Assembly (NCBI GenBank): GCA_016866305.1
Contig: VGMX01000001.1
Coordinates: forward strand, 1-64,000
Source: Chlorobiota bacterium
Lineage (GTDB): Bacteria > Bacteroidota > Chlorobiia > Chlorobiales > Chlorobiaceae
Reading direction: 5' to 3'
DNA: 64,000 bases
Position 1 is the first letter of the stretch, and the number at the start of each line of letters is the position of its first letter. This document shows positions 1 through 8,949 of this stretch, piece after piece. Made by a program: the position numbers and the translations under genes. The notes beneath the pieces are model-generated. The model had not been told where the DNA came from, searched no databases, and was given only the letters and a program-made list of their open reading frames with translations.

Positions 1-71
1 CGGATCAGGCCTATACGCCGTTATCAGAACTGCAGGTGAAAATTCGGAAGCATTGATACCTTCGAATGTCA

Positions 72-299
72 TTAGAGCAAATCGATAAATCTGTCAATAT
101 CAATCCGTGCCTGTTTGAGAATATGCGACAGAGTAGAGCGTTTTATCGGTCGATGGGCTGGTATAGTGAGTTTCAGGGTTTCTTCCTCTGTATGTTTTTG
201 AAGCCTTATATGACTCCCTCGTTGGCGCACGACCACCCAGCCATCCCTGCGTAAGGCCTGAATGACTTTATCATAGTTCTCACTCGGAACCTTCGTCAT
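72..299 (-). CDS. hicA: HicA-type mRNA interferase toxin
   Basis: A 75-residue protein of the HicA/YcfA family. Seen: a compact double-stranded-RNA-binding-like sequence with the family signature GSHIRLQKH around residues 28-36, whose histidine is the expected catalytic residue for mRNA cleavage, and a following LTIPAHRPIK strand-helix. Length is normal for the family. The start overlaps the hicB stop by 4 bases (ATGA), so the pair is translationally coupled with the antitoxin first. The family cleaves mRNA in the cytoplasm and is neutralised by HicB; activity here is inferred from similarity. Confidence 0.9.
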   Translation of the reverse strand: MTKVPSENYDKVIQALRRDGWVVVRQRGSHIRLQKHTEEETLKLTIPAHRPIKRSTLSHILKQARIDIDRFIDLL

Positions 300-499
300 A
301 TGGCTACTTCCAGAAATTCAGCCCTCTCGCTGAAATCCATGTCATCTTCGACCGGCTCCAAATACAGTATTATGGCCTCCTGAATATTGTGAAGCGCATC
401 TTCGCGAGTATCTCCCTCGCTTATGCAGCCCGGTAACGAAGGCACGAGCGCAGTATAACCTCCCTCGTCGCTTGGCTCCAGAACAACTCTTAATTGCAT
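296..499 (-). CDS. hicB: HicB-type antitoxin
   Basis: The ORF track starts this frame at 688, but the first 63 residues read through a dispersed repeat and are not family-like. The HicB match begins at MQLRVVLEPSDEGGY, so I place the start at 499, giving 67 residues. Seen: the typical HicB N-terminal sheet GGYTALVPSLPGC followed by EGDTREDALHNIQEAI. The protein is short and shows no clear C-terminal DNA-binding domain, so autoregulation may be weak or need the HicA complex. Directly upstream of and overlapping hicA. Start is moderately certain because no strong ribosome binding site precedes it. Confidence 0.88.
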   Translation of the reverse strand: MQLRVVLEPSDEGGYTALVPSLPGCISEGDTREDALHNIQEAIILYLEPVEDDMDFSERAEFLEVAI

Positions 500-578
500 A
501 AAAAATTTACGTTTATGATTCTCTGACAGTTCTGTTTTATATTTCAGTACGGACAACAGTCTTGCTGAAGCAACACAA

Positions 579-721
579 GGGCACCTCAAAAAAGTTATTC
601 CGCACCCGGATTGCTGCGTTGGTCGGTGCTCGAAATCCTCATGTACTCTCTGTACACACTCGGTTTCTCCGCTCCGTCCGCCTTGCACTCCGGGTGCTCA
701 CGACACTTTTTTGAGGTGCCC
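579..721. repeat. Palindrome-ended dispersed repeat, copy 1
   Basis: A 143-bp element whose first 16 bases (GGGCACCTCAAAAAAG) are the exact reverse complement of its last 16. The interior holds GCTGCGTTGG, CTCGAAATCCTCATGTAC and CTCCGTCCGCCTTGCAC, which recur in two other copies in this window (1337-1478 and 33309-33448). No coding capacity of its own and no transposase nearby. It lies just upstream of hicB and is wrongly read as the N-terminus of the 296-688 ORF. It resembles a MITE or a structured-RNA repeat; which one is not decided. Confidence 0.85.
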
Positions 722-993
722 ATAACCTACCTCTTCAACAATTTGCAAATCCTCTGCGTTTCATACATCATATTCACTTCGGATTTGTGTCTGGCCCCAC
801 AAACAACCTCCCGCAGGAAAATCCAAAAATATCCTTTCGCGTAAACAAAAGTCAACAGTCATCCGAATACCTTCCGTAAACTCAAAGTCGTTCACAACGC
901 CATAACCTTTCCCTGGTAAACGAATTACTCGTTAAAGTTTTTTGCTCGAAAAAAGAAAAAAGCAACGGGTTGATCACGTATAATGCTACGCCA
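722..993. other. Intergenic stretch without a recognisable gene
   Basis: 272 bp between the repeat and the XRE gene. The minus strand holds a short coding-like run (for example NDFEFTEGIRMTVDF) that fits no family I recognise and could be a decayed gene. No RNA gene, terminator or clear promoter was found. Confidence 0.4.
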
Positions 994-1320
994 CTACGGC
1001 AGTATCTTCTCAATATCTTCTTTGGAGGTTTTCAGCGTAAGCAAGGATTTCACCAGCAAGTCAAGGGATACTCCGGGGTCTCCCGCTTCCATTTTCGCTA
1101 CCCGCGACTGACTGGAATGAATCATGCCGGCAAACTCCTTCTGAGTAAGCCGAAGCGACTGACGGCGTGTTTTCAGATGCTGGCTCAGGGCAATTTTCAG
1201 GGCGATGAAACTTGACTCAACCTGATCAAGTTCGAGAAGATCTTCAGCATTGCCGATTTTCCAGCCTGCTGCTTCAAGTTTCTTTTGTTTCTGTACATCC
1301 ATCATCGTTCTCCAGGACAT
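994..1320 (-). CDS. Orphan XRE-family helix-turn-helix regulator, antitoxin-like
   Basis: 108 residues as tracked. An internal ATG six codons in (MDVQKQKK) is an equally good start. Seen: an N-terminal helical linker and, from about residue 47, a Cro/C1-type helix-turn-helix (LRLTQKEFAGMIHSSQSRVAKMEAG). The acidic linker plus HTH layout is typical of HigA-like antitoxins, whose toxin gene usually sits immediately upstream. Here the upstream side is occupied by repeat copy 2 only 16 bp from the start codon, and no toxin ORF is visible. It may be a leftover antitoxin whose partner was lost, or an independent regulator. It is bracketed by two same-orientation repeat copies. Confidence 0.75.
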   Translation of the reverse strand: MSWRTMMDVQKQKKLEAAGWKIGNAEDLLELDQVESSFIALKIALSQHLKTRRQSLRLTQKEFAGMIHSSQSRVAKMEAGDPGVSLDLLVKSLLTLKTSKEDIEKILP

Positions 1321-1336
1321 TTAAAGGGCATCATAA

Positions 1337-1478
1337 GGGCACCTCGAAAAAGTTATTCCTCACCCGGATTGCTGCGTTGGGCGATGCTCGAAATCCTCAT
1401 GTACTCTGTGTACACTCCGGGTTCTCCGCTCCGTCCGCCTTGCACTCCGGGTGCTCACGACACTTTTTCGAGATACCC
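1337..1478. repeat. Palindrome-ended dispersed repeat, copy 2
   Basis: A 142-bp element, strongly similar to copy 1 along its full length and in the same orientation. Terminal arms GGGCACCTCGAAAAAG and CTTTTTCGAGATACCC pair at 14 of 16 positions. Compared with copy 1, one arm base changed from A to G and the opposite arm changed from T to C, so pairing is kept. It sits 16 bp upstream of the XRE start codon and could affect its transcription. Confidence 0.85.
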
Positions 1479-1838
1479 ATAAGCGCGGATACGGCGTTTA
1501 CAGGTATCAATCACACTTTTAGGAGTTTGTTTTGGCTTATCAGTTATTCGCACCATTGCTCAATATATATCAAATCCGACATACTCAACAACAAAAAGCA
1601 ACCGATTGTTTCAAGGCACGGATTAAATCGCTGATGGAAAGGGTGGCTGGGAACAGGCACGTCATCATGACGACAAGTCATACAATAATCCTTACAATCA
1701 CCGGGGGTTGCACCCCGCACTACCGACATGCCATCCCTATCAAGCAAACTCGGGGACTTTATTTGCCTGAAAAACAGCGAATAAAAAAGCACATATCTGC
1801 ACTGAAAAGGATACCCTTCAACGGCGTGGAGTCGGCCT
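1479..1838. repeat. Gene-free stretch with short repeat family 2, copy A
   Basis: No convincing gene. Positions 1701-1739 carry CCGGGGGTTGCACCCCGC followed by a CTACCGACATGCCATCCCTA-like segment. The same core recurs at 2754-2790 and, inverted and degenerate, near 2676-2735. The GGGGTTGCACCCC part can form a small hairpin. A 33-codon minus-strand ORF (1455-1556) runs into repeat copy 2 and matches nothing I know. Confidence 0.6.
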
Positions 1839-2481
1839 TCATTCTTCGATCCCCTCCAGCAACGCTGCGATATCTTCCGGTTTGGGCAACTGCCCTCTCA
1901 GTTCCTTTGGCAACGTTCTGGTGATTTCACAGGTGGCCACACCGATGGGTTTCCCTGCATCGTGCAGGGCATATTCCACTACCGTGCGATTTTTATCCTT
2001 GCAGAGAATGATGCCAATAGACGGGTTTTCATCCTCCTGTCTTACCTGCCGATCAAGTGCTGTCCACCCGAATTTTCGGGTCATGCGGATGTAGAACTCC
2101 CGCTCCAGAGGGTCTTTGCATTTGCTCATGACGACCAGATTGTGAACCCAGGCAATTTCTCCAACCAGTGGTTGGAGTTTTTCATGCCCGCTGTACTCCA
2201 GATAGAACTGGCGCATGTACCAGAGGTTTTGAACCGAAAAACCGGCGACTCCGGGAAACTCGTGCCGTAAATCCAGAGAAAGGGTCTCCACGACTGACCT
2301 GCCCCATCCGGCCTTTTTCTGACGTTCGGCTATCATCCCGTCCGATATCCCGGTAAAGCCCGACCAGCTCGGTATTGACCGCTTTCAGCGCCGCGTACTG
2401 CGCCGAACGGACACGCTCCTTCACCTCGGCAAAAAGTTGCGCGTAATCCGAACCCGGATTGCTCTTGTTCAGTCCGCTCAC
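1839..2481 (-). pseudogene. Broken YhcG/DUF1016-family nuclease gene
   Basis: Two overlapping frames together resemble a PDDEXK/DUF1016 protein. The N-terminal part starts at a GTG (2481) with a strong GGAGGAGG ribosome site and reads to GLYRDIGR. The next frame resumes at MIAERQKKAGWGRSVVE. One extra base in the CCC run at 2337-2339 explains the shift. After REFYIRMTRKFGWT the sequence jumps straight to RQEDENPSIGIILCKDKNRTV, so the middle of the C-terminal nuclease domain (about 100 residues in intact relatives) is missing. Both a frameshift and an internal deletion argue for a true pseudogene rather than a sequencing slip. Confidence 0.85.
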
Positions 2482-2888
2482 CTTCCTCCTCCAATAGAAA
2501 TCTTTAATTAGCCTATTCCTCGGGATTATACGAATACATTGCGTCATTTTTCAACACAGCCAACGCAAAACGCAAGGGGGCACGTCCATTGAACCCGAAA
2601 ACAGAGCATAAGGGAACCCTCCCCGGTGGGCTGGTCGGGAGATCGGACGCAACCATTTCCGGGTTTCAGCGTTTTTGTGGAGTCCCGTGGGGGCGGTATG
2701 TCGGTAGTATCGCTTTCAAGGGGTGTACCAGAAAAAATGGGTCTGCAGAATCGCCGGGTTGCACCCCGCGCTACCGATATGCCATCCCTACGGGATTTGA
2801 AGAAAGACAGAAAATTCAGGATAGATGGCGTGGCTGGCAACTCCGCTCACAACGACGCTCACGTTCCCTCACGGCACTCACCTGCCTG
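2482..2888. repeat. Gene-free stretch with repeat family 2, copies B and C
   Basis: Copy B (2754-2790) has CCGGGTTGCACCCCGC followed by CTACCGATATGCCATCCCTA. On the opposite strand, about 2676-2735 carries a degenerate relative (CTACCGACATACCGCCCC), so B and C form a loose inverted pair. ORFs drawn here by the track are short, lack family matches and cross the repeats. Confidence 0.55.
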
Positions 2889-2918
2889 AAAAAAATCCGG
2901 CAACCTTATGGCTGCCGG
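2889..2918 (-). terminator. Rho-independent terminator after dsrW
   Basis: On the minus strand CCGGCAGCC-ATAA-GGTTGCCGG forms a stem with one mismatch and is followed by a run of seven T in the transcript sense. It lies about 30 bp beyond the dsrW stop and closes the dsr region. Confidence 0.8.
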
Positions 2919-2948
2919 TGCGATAACGGATAATGGGCGGAAGAGATA

Positions 2949-4313
2949 TCACCCGAACACCTTCCGGTACTCCTCCCCGGTGGGGTGGTCGGCGCAGGTG
3001 ACGGTGATGCGCACGGGAATGGCGGCGAACATGGTGCTGAAGTTGCGCACGCACGAGGGCGAGGCGAAGAAGATTTCATCGATGAAGTCGAAGTCGATGC
3101 TCTGCTCCAGTTCCTGCGCGCCGTGCCGGTACACGCAGAGCGGCGTGACCCGGTTACCGAGCGACTGCAGCCCTCCGACGAGAAACTCGTCGTGCAGGTT
3201 GGAGCCGGGCAGAAGGATGCTCTCTCCGGTAATGCCGTGTTCGCGGAACAGCGCGATGATGTCGCCGCACCCTTCGCTATCGAGCGTGAGATCGGGAATC
3301 ACGCCGTACTGCTGCAGTTCCGAGGCAGCAGCCTGTCCGGTGGTGCAGATGCGGTTATGGGCAAGATGGCGCACGTCGCGGCCGCCCTCGAAGAGATACT
3401 TGAAGAAGTACTTCACGGCAAACTTGTTCTGGAAGAGCAGCATACTGTAGCTCCGGATGTCGTCGAACGACCGGCGGAGCAGCTCGAGATCGGCGCCCTC
3501 GACCTGGCGGCAGGGGACGTTGAGGGTGACGCACTCCCTGCTGCTGTACCGCTTCTCCTCGCCCCCCGTCACCAGCACCTTCCTCTTTTTCGAGTACCAG
3601 TTGTCGGCGATGAACCGGGAGATGTTGTCGCCGATGATGAGCAGGGCCGGCGAATACACCGCGCGCTGGCGCCTGCGGAACTCGTCGAGCGTACCGGTGA
3701 ACACCTGCTGGTTGTAGCGCGTCGCGTTCTGCACCACCGCCACCCTGGTCTCGGGGCTGCGCCCCCTGGCGGCAACCGCGTCGAGCACGTCGTGCACGGT
3801 TGAAGCCACCATGTAGTACACCAGCGTGTCGGCGTCCGGCACCTGGATGCTGCTGACCGGATGGCCGGTGCAGAATGCCACGGACGAGGAGATCTTGCGC
3901 ATGGTGAGCGGTATTTCGGTATAGGCGCTCGCGCCGTAGGCTGCGGTGATGCCGGGAATGATCTCGTACCGGACGCCGTTTTTGCGCATTTCGTCGATCT
4001 CCTCCCCTCCCCTGCCGAACACGAAGGGGTCCCCGCCCTTCAGCCGGGCCACAATCTTGCCCTGCAGGGCGTGGCGCACGATTTCGCGGTTGATCTCCTC
4101 CTGCTCGAAATGGTGGCTGTCCTTGCGTTTTCCGGTGTAGATCTTCTGCCCCCTGAACTGGTCCACCAGTTCGAGCGAGACAAGGTCGTCGTAGAGGATC
4201 ACGTCCGCTTCCAGCAGCACGCGCCGGGCCTTGACGGTCAGCAATTCGGGGTCACCCGGTCCTGCGCCGATGATGTAGACATATCCTTTTTTTCCTGTTT
4301 CGGTGGCTGTCAT
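2949..4313 (-). CDS. dsrW: Uroporphyrinogen-III C-methyltransferase / uroporphyrinogen-III synthase fusion (DsrW)
   Basis: 454 residues from the ATG at 4313; the tracked extension upstream is not family-like. Residues ~8-245 are a precorrin-2-forming SAM methyltransferase: [18 protein letters not shown] glycine loop, YDDLVS, and [17 protein letters not shown]. Residues ~255-454 resemble uroporphyrinogen-III synthase (HemD), ending [12 protein letters not shown]. The fusion would close the uroporphyrinogen-III ring and then methylate it toward siroheme. Together with dsrV it supplies siroheme for DsrAB. Last gene of the dsr region, ending before a strong terminator. Cytoplasmic. The HemD half may also serve haem and bacteriochlorophyll synthesis if no stand-alone hemD exists. 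Confidence 0.9.
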   Translation of the reverse strand: MTATETGKKGYVYIIGAGPGDPELLTVKARRVLLEADVILYDDLVSLELVDQFRGQKIYTGKRKDSHHFEQEEINREIVRHALQGKIVARLKGGDPFVFGRGGEEIDEMRKNGVRYEIIPGITAAYGASAYTEIPLTMRKISSSVAFCTGHPVSSIQVPDADTLVYYMVASTVHDVLDAVAARGRSPETRVAVVQNATRYNQQVFTGTLDEFRRRQRAVYSPALLIIGDNISRFIADNWYSKKRKVLVTGGEEKRYSSRECVTLNVPCRQVEGADLELLRRSFDDIRSYSMLLFQNKFAVKYFFKYLFEGGRDVRHLAHNRICTTGQAAASELQQYGVIPDLTLDSEGCGDIIALFREHGITGESILLPGSNLHDEFLVGGLQSLGNRVTPLCVYRHGAQELEQSIDFDFIDEIFFASPSCVRNFSTMFAAIPVRITVTCADHPTGEEYRKVFG

Positions 4314-4339
4314 ATTAGGTACTGCTTTGTGTATTCCCT

Positions 4340-4801
4340 TTACTGCAGGAGCGCGTCGTCCTCCTGCATCATCTCCCGGATCCTGTTGCGCCATTCGACC
4401 GATTTCTTCACATTCTCCCCGTTCGATGAAACCGCGATGGTCATCTCGTCCTTGCGGATGACGGCCGGCGAAATGAAGCTCGACAGTTCGCGGTTGTCAA
4501 CCACGTTCACGAGAATACCGAGCCGCTCGGCGTCATCGCGGATCTGGCGGTTCACGTCGTGATCGTTCGTGCTGGCATAGACGAGAAAGGCCCCTTCGAG
4601 GTCTGAAGGCTCGTACCGCTTGACCATTTCGGTGAACCCCTTGCCCTGCAGCTCCGGATGAATCTCGGGAGCGAGAATGGTGATGTTGCGGGTGTACTGC
4701 TCCACGGTCCGGATTTTGTGCATGGCGATCCTGCCGCCGCCGACAAAGAGGATTTTCCTGTTGTCTATCCGGATGTTGAGCGGAAGAAATACTTTTTTCA
4801 T
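4340..4801 (-). CDS. dsrV: Precorrin-2 dehydrogenase / sirohydrochlorin ferrochelatase-like protein (DsrV)
   Basis: 153 residues from the ATG at 4801. Seen: [15 protein letters not shown], an NAD-binding loop at residues ~14-28; then [16 protein letters not shown] and the [20 protein letters not shown] segment typical of Met8p/CysG-N proteins. It oxidises precorrin-2 with NAD and may insert iron to give siroheme. It ends 26 bp before the dsrW start, so the two form a siroheme unit. A terminator lies between it and dsrP, so dsrVW may have its own promoter in the ~115-bp gap. Confidence 0.9.
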   Translation of the reverse strand: MKKVFLPLNIRIDNRKILFVGGGRIAMHKIRTVEQYTRNITILAPEIHPELQGKGFTEMVKRYEPSDLEGAFLVYASTNDHDVNRQIRDDAERLGILVNVVDNRELSSFISPAVIRKDEMTIAVSSNGENVKKSVEWRNRIREMMQEDDALLQ

Positions 4802-4918
4802 GAGTGCCTGGTTAGCTTGTTGGCTGTCAGAGAAAGAACGGATTTTCTGCAGTCTTAAATTCCCGGGTTTCGAATTCAAACGACGAAAAGAGTGTTTTCC
4901 TGCCTCCCTCGGCAGCAT

Positions 4919-4949
4919 AAAAAAAGCCTGCCCTTGGTTGAAGGCAGGC
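4919..4949 (-). terminator. Rho-independent terminator between dsrP and dsrV
   Basis: Minus strand reads GCCTGCC-TTCAACCAAG-GGCAGGC followed by seven T. It lies 30 bp after the dsrP stop and before dsrV, so the siroheme genes may be partly uncoupled from the rest of the operon. Confidence 0.85.
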
Positions 4950-4978
4950 CCGTGAATGACGCGTATGGCTCATCCGGT

Positions 4979-6136
4979 TCAGGACGCCTGCTCCCTTTTG
5001 ACGGTCACGGCAACCTTCAGAAGCAGGGTCAGCACAAGAATGCCGACAGCCCAGATGCCGAGCGTGACGCCGAGTTCCGTCAGGGTAACGCCGTACTCGG
5101 TAATCTCATCGAGCGGATTGGGCACGAATCCGCCGAGGATCAGCCCGACTCCCTTGTCGATCCAGATGGAGGCGACCATACCCACGCAGGCCGCAACAAG
5201 CCAGTTTTTCGTGTGACGGAGCTTCTGGTTAAACAGCACTGCGAGCGAACCCAGACCGAGAAGCATCGAGAGCCACATCCACGGCACAAGGCTGCTCTTG
5301 CCCTCGAGACCGAAGAAAAGGTACTGCAGACCGTGGATGTGCGACGGGACATTGCTGTAGAAGGCGGTGAAAAACTCCGTACCGATCATGAAGAAGTTCG
5401 CGACACCGGCATAGGCTGCAAGCACGGCGAGTTTCTGGCGAGCCTCGTTGCCGGCGTCGAAACCCGTGGTTTTTTTCAGGATGAGGGTCACGAGAATGAG
5501 CAGCGAGGTTCCCGCGGCAAAGGCCGATGCGAGAAAGCGCGGCGCGAGCACGGCGGTAAGCCAGAGATGACGGCCGGGCAGTCCTGCATAGAGAAACGCC
5601 GTGACGGTGTGGATGCTGAATGCCCAGGGAATCGAGAGGTAGATGATCGGCTTCACCCATGCCGGTGTCGGCACGCCCTTGCGTTCCGCGCCGAGCACGG
5701 TCCAGGCGCTCACGAGGTTGATCAGGAGATAGCCGTTCAGCACGAGCATGTCCCAGAACACCATGGCGTGCGGTGAAGGATACAGCAGCACGTTCAGGAC
5801 GCGGTCGGGACGGCCCATGTCGGCAAGAATGAACAGCATGCACATCAGCGTTGCCGAAACAGCCATGAATTCACCGACGATCACGGTTTTTGCGAACGCT
5901 TTCTGGTTGTGCAGGTAGTACGGAATCACCACCATCACGGCGGATGCCGCCACCCCGACAAGAAAGGTGAACTGCGCGATATAGAGGCCCCAGCTTACGT
6001 CACGGCCCATGCCGGTCACGGTAAGCCCTTCCCACATCTGCCTCGAGAAGGCAGAAAAGCCCGCAGCAATGACGAGCAGCAGGAATCCTATCCAGAGCCA
6101 GTAATTCCGGCTCCCTTTCAGAGCTTTTTCAATCAT
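4979..6136 (-). CDS. dsrP: DsrP, NrfD-type quinone-interacting membrane subunit
   Basis: 385 residues, almost entirely hydrophobic, with about ten predicted membrane helices (for example [20 protein letters not shown] at the start and [16 protein letters not shown] at the end). NrfD/PsrC family: these bind menaquinone in the cytoplasmic membrane. It follows dsrO by 9 bp. In DsrMKJOP, DsrP with DsrO and DsrJ forms the periplasm-facing module linking sulfur oxidation to the quinone pool. Length and gene order match the family. Confidence 0.93.
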   Translation of the reverse strand: MIEKALKGSRNYWLWIGFLLLVIAAGFSAFSRQMWEGLTVTGMGRDVSWGLYIAQFTFLVGVAASAVMVVIPYYLHNQKAFAKTVIVGEFMAVSATLMCMLFILADMGRPDRVLNVLLYPSPHAMVFWDMLVLNGYLLINLVSAWTVLGAERKGVPTPAWVKPIIYLSIPWAFSIHTVTAFLYAGLPGRHLWLTAVLAPRFLASAFAAGTSLLILVTLILKKTTGFDAGNEARQKLAVLAAYAGVANFFMIGTEFFTAFYSNVPSHIHGLQYLFFGLEGKSSLVPWMWLSMLLGLGSLAVLFNQKLRHTKNWLVAACVGMVASIWIDKGVGLILGGFVPNPLDEITEYGVTLTELGVTLGIWAVGILVLTLLLKVAVTVKREQAS

Positions 6137-6145
6137 GACGGTGCA

Positions 6146-6922
6146 TTAGATAATGTAAAAGACCGATGGTTTCGTGCCGAGTTCCGGCTTCCGCTGCATG
6201 GTTTCATTCGACTCCAGGAGCTTGCGTATCTCCGAGGCGGGATCGTTCAGGTCGCCGAACACCAGCGCAGCCTCGGGACAGGCCTCGACACATGCGGGCT
6301 CCTTGCCCTGTACCAGCCTTTCGGAACAGAAGTTGCACTTCTCCACCACTCCCTGCATGCGGGTCGGGTACTCCGTGCTGGCGAGCCTGATGCCCTCCCT
6401 CGGGTCACGCCAGTTGAAGCTGCGCGAACCGTACGGGCAGGCCGCCATGCAGAAGCGGCAGCCGATGCAGCGATGGTAGTCCATGGAAACGATGCCGTCC
6501 CAGCGCCTGAAGGTCGCTTCGGTAGGACAGGCTTTCGTGCAGGGCGGTTCTGCGCAGTGGTTGCAGAGCGCGACGTATGGCCTTCCGGTCACCTCCGGGC
6601 TCTGGAACTGGTTGCTTGCCGTTGGAAAGACGTTTTCGTAGGAGCTTTTCCATATCCATTTCACCTCGTCCTTGCGGTTGCCGAAATCAGGCACGTTGTG
6701 CGTGAAGTGGCAGGCCGCAACGCACTCCCTGCAGTTGCCGGAGCATTTGCGGGTATCGATGAGCATGCCCCAGCGGCGCTTGCCCGGCACAGGCTTTTCA
6801 TCCCATGCGGGAAGGACGGTTTTCTCGAGGGAAAGTACCGGAAAGAGGCCTGCTGCGGAACCGATGCCTGCAAGCAGTCCGATACCGGCTTTTTTTATGA
6901 ATGATCTGCGATCTTCGTTCAT
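6146..6922 (-). CDS. dsrO: DsrO, Tat-exported four-cluster ferredoxin
   Basis: 258 residues from the ATG at 6922, which overlaps the dsrJ stop by one base (TGATG). The N-terminus carries a twin-arginine signal, [15 protein letters not shown], so the protein is exported folded to the periplasm. Seen after it: four cysteine groups able to hold four [4Fe-4S] clusters, for example [38 protein letters not shown] and CNFCSERLV...CVEACP. It should carry electrons between DsrJ haems and the DsrP quinone site. The tracked start at 7168 is an artefact of the dsrJ overlap. Confidence 0.94.
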   Translation of the reverse strand: MNEDRRSFIKKAGIGLLAGIGSAAGLFPVLSLEKTVLPAWDEKPVPGKRRWGMLIDTRKCSGNCRECVAACHFTHNVPDFGNRKDEVKWIWKSSYENVFPTASNQFQSPEVTGRPYVALCNHCAEPPCTKACPTEATFRRWDGIVSMDYHRCIGCRFCMAACPYGSRSFNWRDPREGIRLASTEYPTRMQGVVEKCNFCSERLVQGKEPACVEACPEAALVFGDLNDPASEIRKLLESNETMQRKPELGTKPSVFYII

Positions 6923-7305
6923 CAGGGCGCCTCCATGGGTGAAATATGGCAGTTCCAGCAGTTGGGCTTCACGTTGGCGTACATGTGGCAGTTGAAGCAG
7001 AACATCCTGTTGCTGGAATGGCAGTTCAGGCAGGTGTTCAGGCTTTTGTCGATCTTCCTGCCGTCGGGAGCCACCCAGACACGGTTGCCTTCGCGCACCG
7101 ATGAGTGGCGCCACTCGGCGAGCACTCGCATGTGATTGGCTTTCATGAACTCTTTCGGGGCTATGCATGCAGAGCTGTCCACCACTCCCGAAGGAGCCGG
7201 GGCGGCAGCACTCTCAGCCATGCTCTCCTGGTGCCGGAAAGCGTAGAGCGCTGCAAGCAGGAAAAGAAGCAGGCCTGCTGCCGTAAGGATAAGTTTTTTA
7301 GTCAA
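6922..7305 (-). CDS. dsrJ: DsrJ, membrane-anchored triheme cytochrome c
   Basis: 127 residues if translation starts at the TTG at 7305, which has an AGGAGG site six bases upstream and overlaps the dsrK stop by 8 bases. The tracked ATG at 7326 lacks such a site. Seen: one N-terminal membrane helix ([18 protein letters not shown]), then three CXXCH haem-binding motifs: CLNCH, CFNCH, CWNCH. An extra conserved cysteine at DSSACIAP corresponds to the unusual His/Cys haem ligand known for DsrJ. Periplasmic electron carrier in DsrMKJOP. Confidence 0.93.
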   Translation of the reverse strand: MTKKLILTAAGLLLFLLAALYAFRHQESMAESAAAPAPSGVVDSSACIAPKEFMKANHMRVLAEWRHSSVREGNRVWVAPDGRKIDKSLNTCLNCHSSNRMFCFNCHMYANVKPNCWNCHISPMEAP

Positions 7306-8947
7306 CGTCGTCCTCCTTCTCTTCAAATCCGGTCATCGGATCTTCCCTGAGGTCTTCGGTTCGCTTTTTCTCTCCATCCATCACCAGGGCATTGCCGACC
7401 AGTTCGTGCAGGCCGTAGACGGCAACTCCGGGGTTCCAGTACCGCATGAGCGGCGGCAGGCTGGCCCTGTCGATGGCGCAGATGGTAACCAGGGCATTGA
7501 CGTCGTGCTTCTCCCTGACATGCCGAACGGCGTTCGCACGCGGGAACCCGCCTTTCATGCGGATTTCCATATACTCCTCGGCATTGAGACCGCTGCCCGA
7601 GCCACAGCAGAAGGTCTGTTCTCGAATGGTGTTTTCAGGCATTTCGTGAAATGAGTTGCACACGCTGCCGAGCACGTAGCGGGGCTCCTCGAACATGCCC
7701 ATTCCCCGGGCCACGTTGCACGAGTCGTGGAAGGTGGTGCGCAGATGGTTGTTCCGCTTCGGATCGAGTTTCAGCTTGTTGTTGCGAATCAGGTCGGCGG
7801 TGAATTCGGCAATATGCACCATTTTCGTTGCTTTCGCATTGGTGAATTTCGTGCGGGTGATCGGCGAAACCGGCTCCTCAAGGAAGTTGGCCGGGCCGTT
7901 CATGGTGCTCATGTACTGGTGCACCACGCGCCACATGTGTCCGCACTCGCCGCCGAGAATCCATTTCACACCGAGCCGCTCGGCTTCGTGGTACATTTTC
8001 GCATTGATTTTCCGCATCATGTCGTTCGAGGTGAAGAAACCGAAGTTTCCGCCTTCCGATGCGTAGGTGCTGATGGTATAGTCGAGCCCGATGTGCTCGA
8101 AGAGCAGGAGATAGCCCATCATGGTGTAGACGCCGGGATCACCGAAAACGTCGCCGGACGGGGTGATGAAAAGAATTTCCGCCCCCTTCCGGTTGAAGGT
8201 GGGGTTCACCGACACGCCGGTCAGCTCCTCGATATCATCGACAAGGGACTCGATGTTCTGCACGAAGGTGTGCGGTTCGATGCCGAGATGGTTGCCCGTG
8301 CGGTTGCAGTTCGCAACAGGGGCAAGAATCCAGTTGTTGTTCAGGCCGACGAGCTGCAGAATCTCACGGACCATGATGGTGATCTCGGCAGTATCGATAC
8401 CCATGGGACAGAACACCGAACACCGGCGGCACTCGGTGCACTGGTAGAAATACATGTACCACTCCTTCAGCACCTCCCTGGTGAGCTTGCGCGATCCGGC
8501 AAAGCCCTTGAGGATCTTGTCGACCATCGGAAAATCGCCGCGGTAGACCGACCGGACCAGTTCGGCGCGGAGCACCGGCATGTTCTTGGGATCACCCGTA
8601 CCGAGAAAGAAGTGGCATTTGTCGGCGCATGCGCCGCAACGCACGCAGGTATCGAGGTACAGTTTCAGGGAACGGTATTTCTTCAGGCGCTCCCGCATGG
8701 CGTCCATGAGGGTTTTCTCCCAGCCGTCCGGCAGCTTCCAGTCATCGTCGGTGGCGATCCACTTGCGAGGGTTCGCGAATCCGAGGTCCTCGATCACCTC
8801 CGGTTTGGCCGGAAAACAGAAGTTTCCTTCATGAAACTCAACCGGCATCTCCCACCACTCTCTCGGGGCGTAATCGCCTTTCAGCGTGCTGGGCTTCTCC
8901 TCCATCTCCCGGATGAGATCGGCTTGTTTGGCAACGTATTTCGACAT
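7298..8947 (-). CDS. dsrK: DsrK, HdrD-like iron-sulfur subunit
   Basis: 549 residues; strong ribosome site AAAGGAG before the ATG. N-terminal half carries two ferredoxin groups, [14 protein letters not shown] and [15 protein letters not shown]-terminal half has the CCG-type cysteine pattern (HDSCNVARG ... FCCGSGSG) that in heterodisulfide reductase holds a special catalytic [4Fe-4S] cluster. DsrK is the cytoplasmic catalytic subunit, thought to act on the DsrC trisulfide/disulfide and pass electrons to DsrM. Starts two bases after the dsrM stop and overlaps dsrJ. Confidence 0.95.
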   Translation of the reverse strand: MSKYVAKQADLIREMEEKPSTLKGDYAPREWWEMPVEFHEGNFCFPAKPEVIEDLGFANPRKWIATDDDWKLPDGWEKTLMDAMRERLKKYRSLKLYLDTCVRCGACADKCHFFLGTGDPKNMPVLRAELVRSVYRGDFPMVDKILKGFAGSRKLTREVLKEWYMYFYQCTECRRCSVFCPMGIDTAEITIMVREILQLVGLNNNWILAPVANCNRTGNHLGIEPHTFVQNIESLVDDIEELTGVSVNPTFNRKGAEILFITPSGDVFGDPGVYTMMGYLLLFEHIGLDYTISTYASEGGNFGFFTSNDMMRKINAKMYHEAERLGVKWILGGECGHMWRVVHQYMSTMNGPANFLEEPVSPITRTKFTNAKATKMVHIAEFTADLIRNNKLKLDPKRNNHLRTTFHDSCNVARGMGMFEEPRYVLGSVCNSFHEMPENTIREQTFCCGSGSGLNAEEYMEIRMKGGFPRANAVRHVREKHDVNALVTICAIDRASLPPLMRYWNPGVAVYGLHELVGNALVMDGEKKRTEDLREDPMTGFEEKEDDVD

Positions 8948-8949
8948 GG

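Noticed and set aside
1-56. Short open tail on the plus strand (ends AYTPLSELQVKIRKH) that could be the C-terminus of a gene entering from outside the window
   Set aside because: Only 17 codons visible; no family recognised and no way to tell it from chance.
579-1478. Composite transposon made of repeat copies 1 and 2
   Set aside because: No transposase and no visible target duplication; the arms differ in sequence among copies.
1455-1556. 33-codon minus-strand ORF entering repeat copy 2, possible toxin remnant
   Set aside because: Too short, no RelE/HigB features, and it ends inside the repeat.
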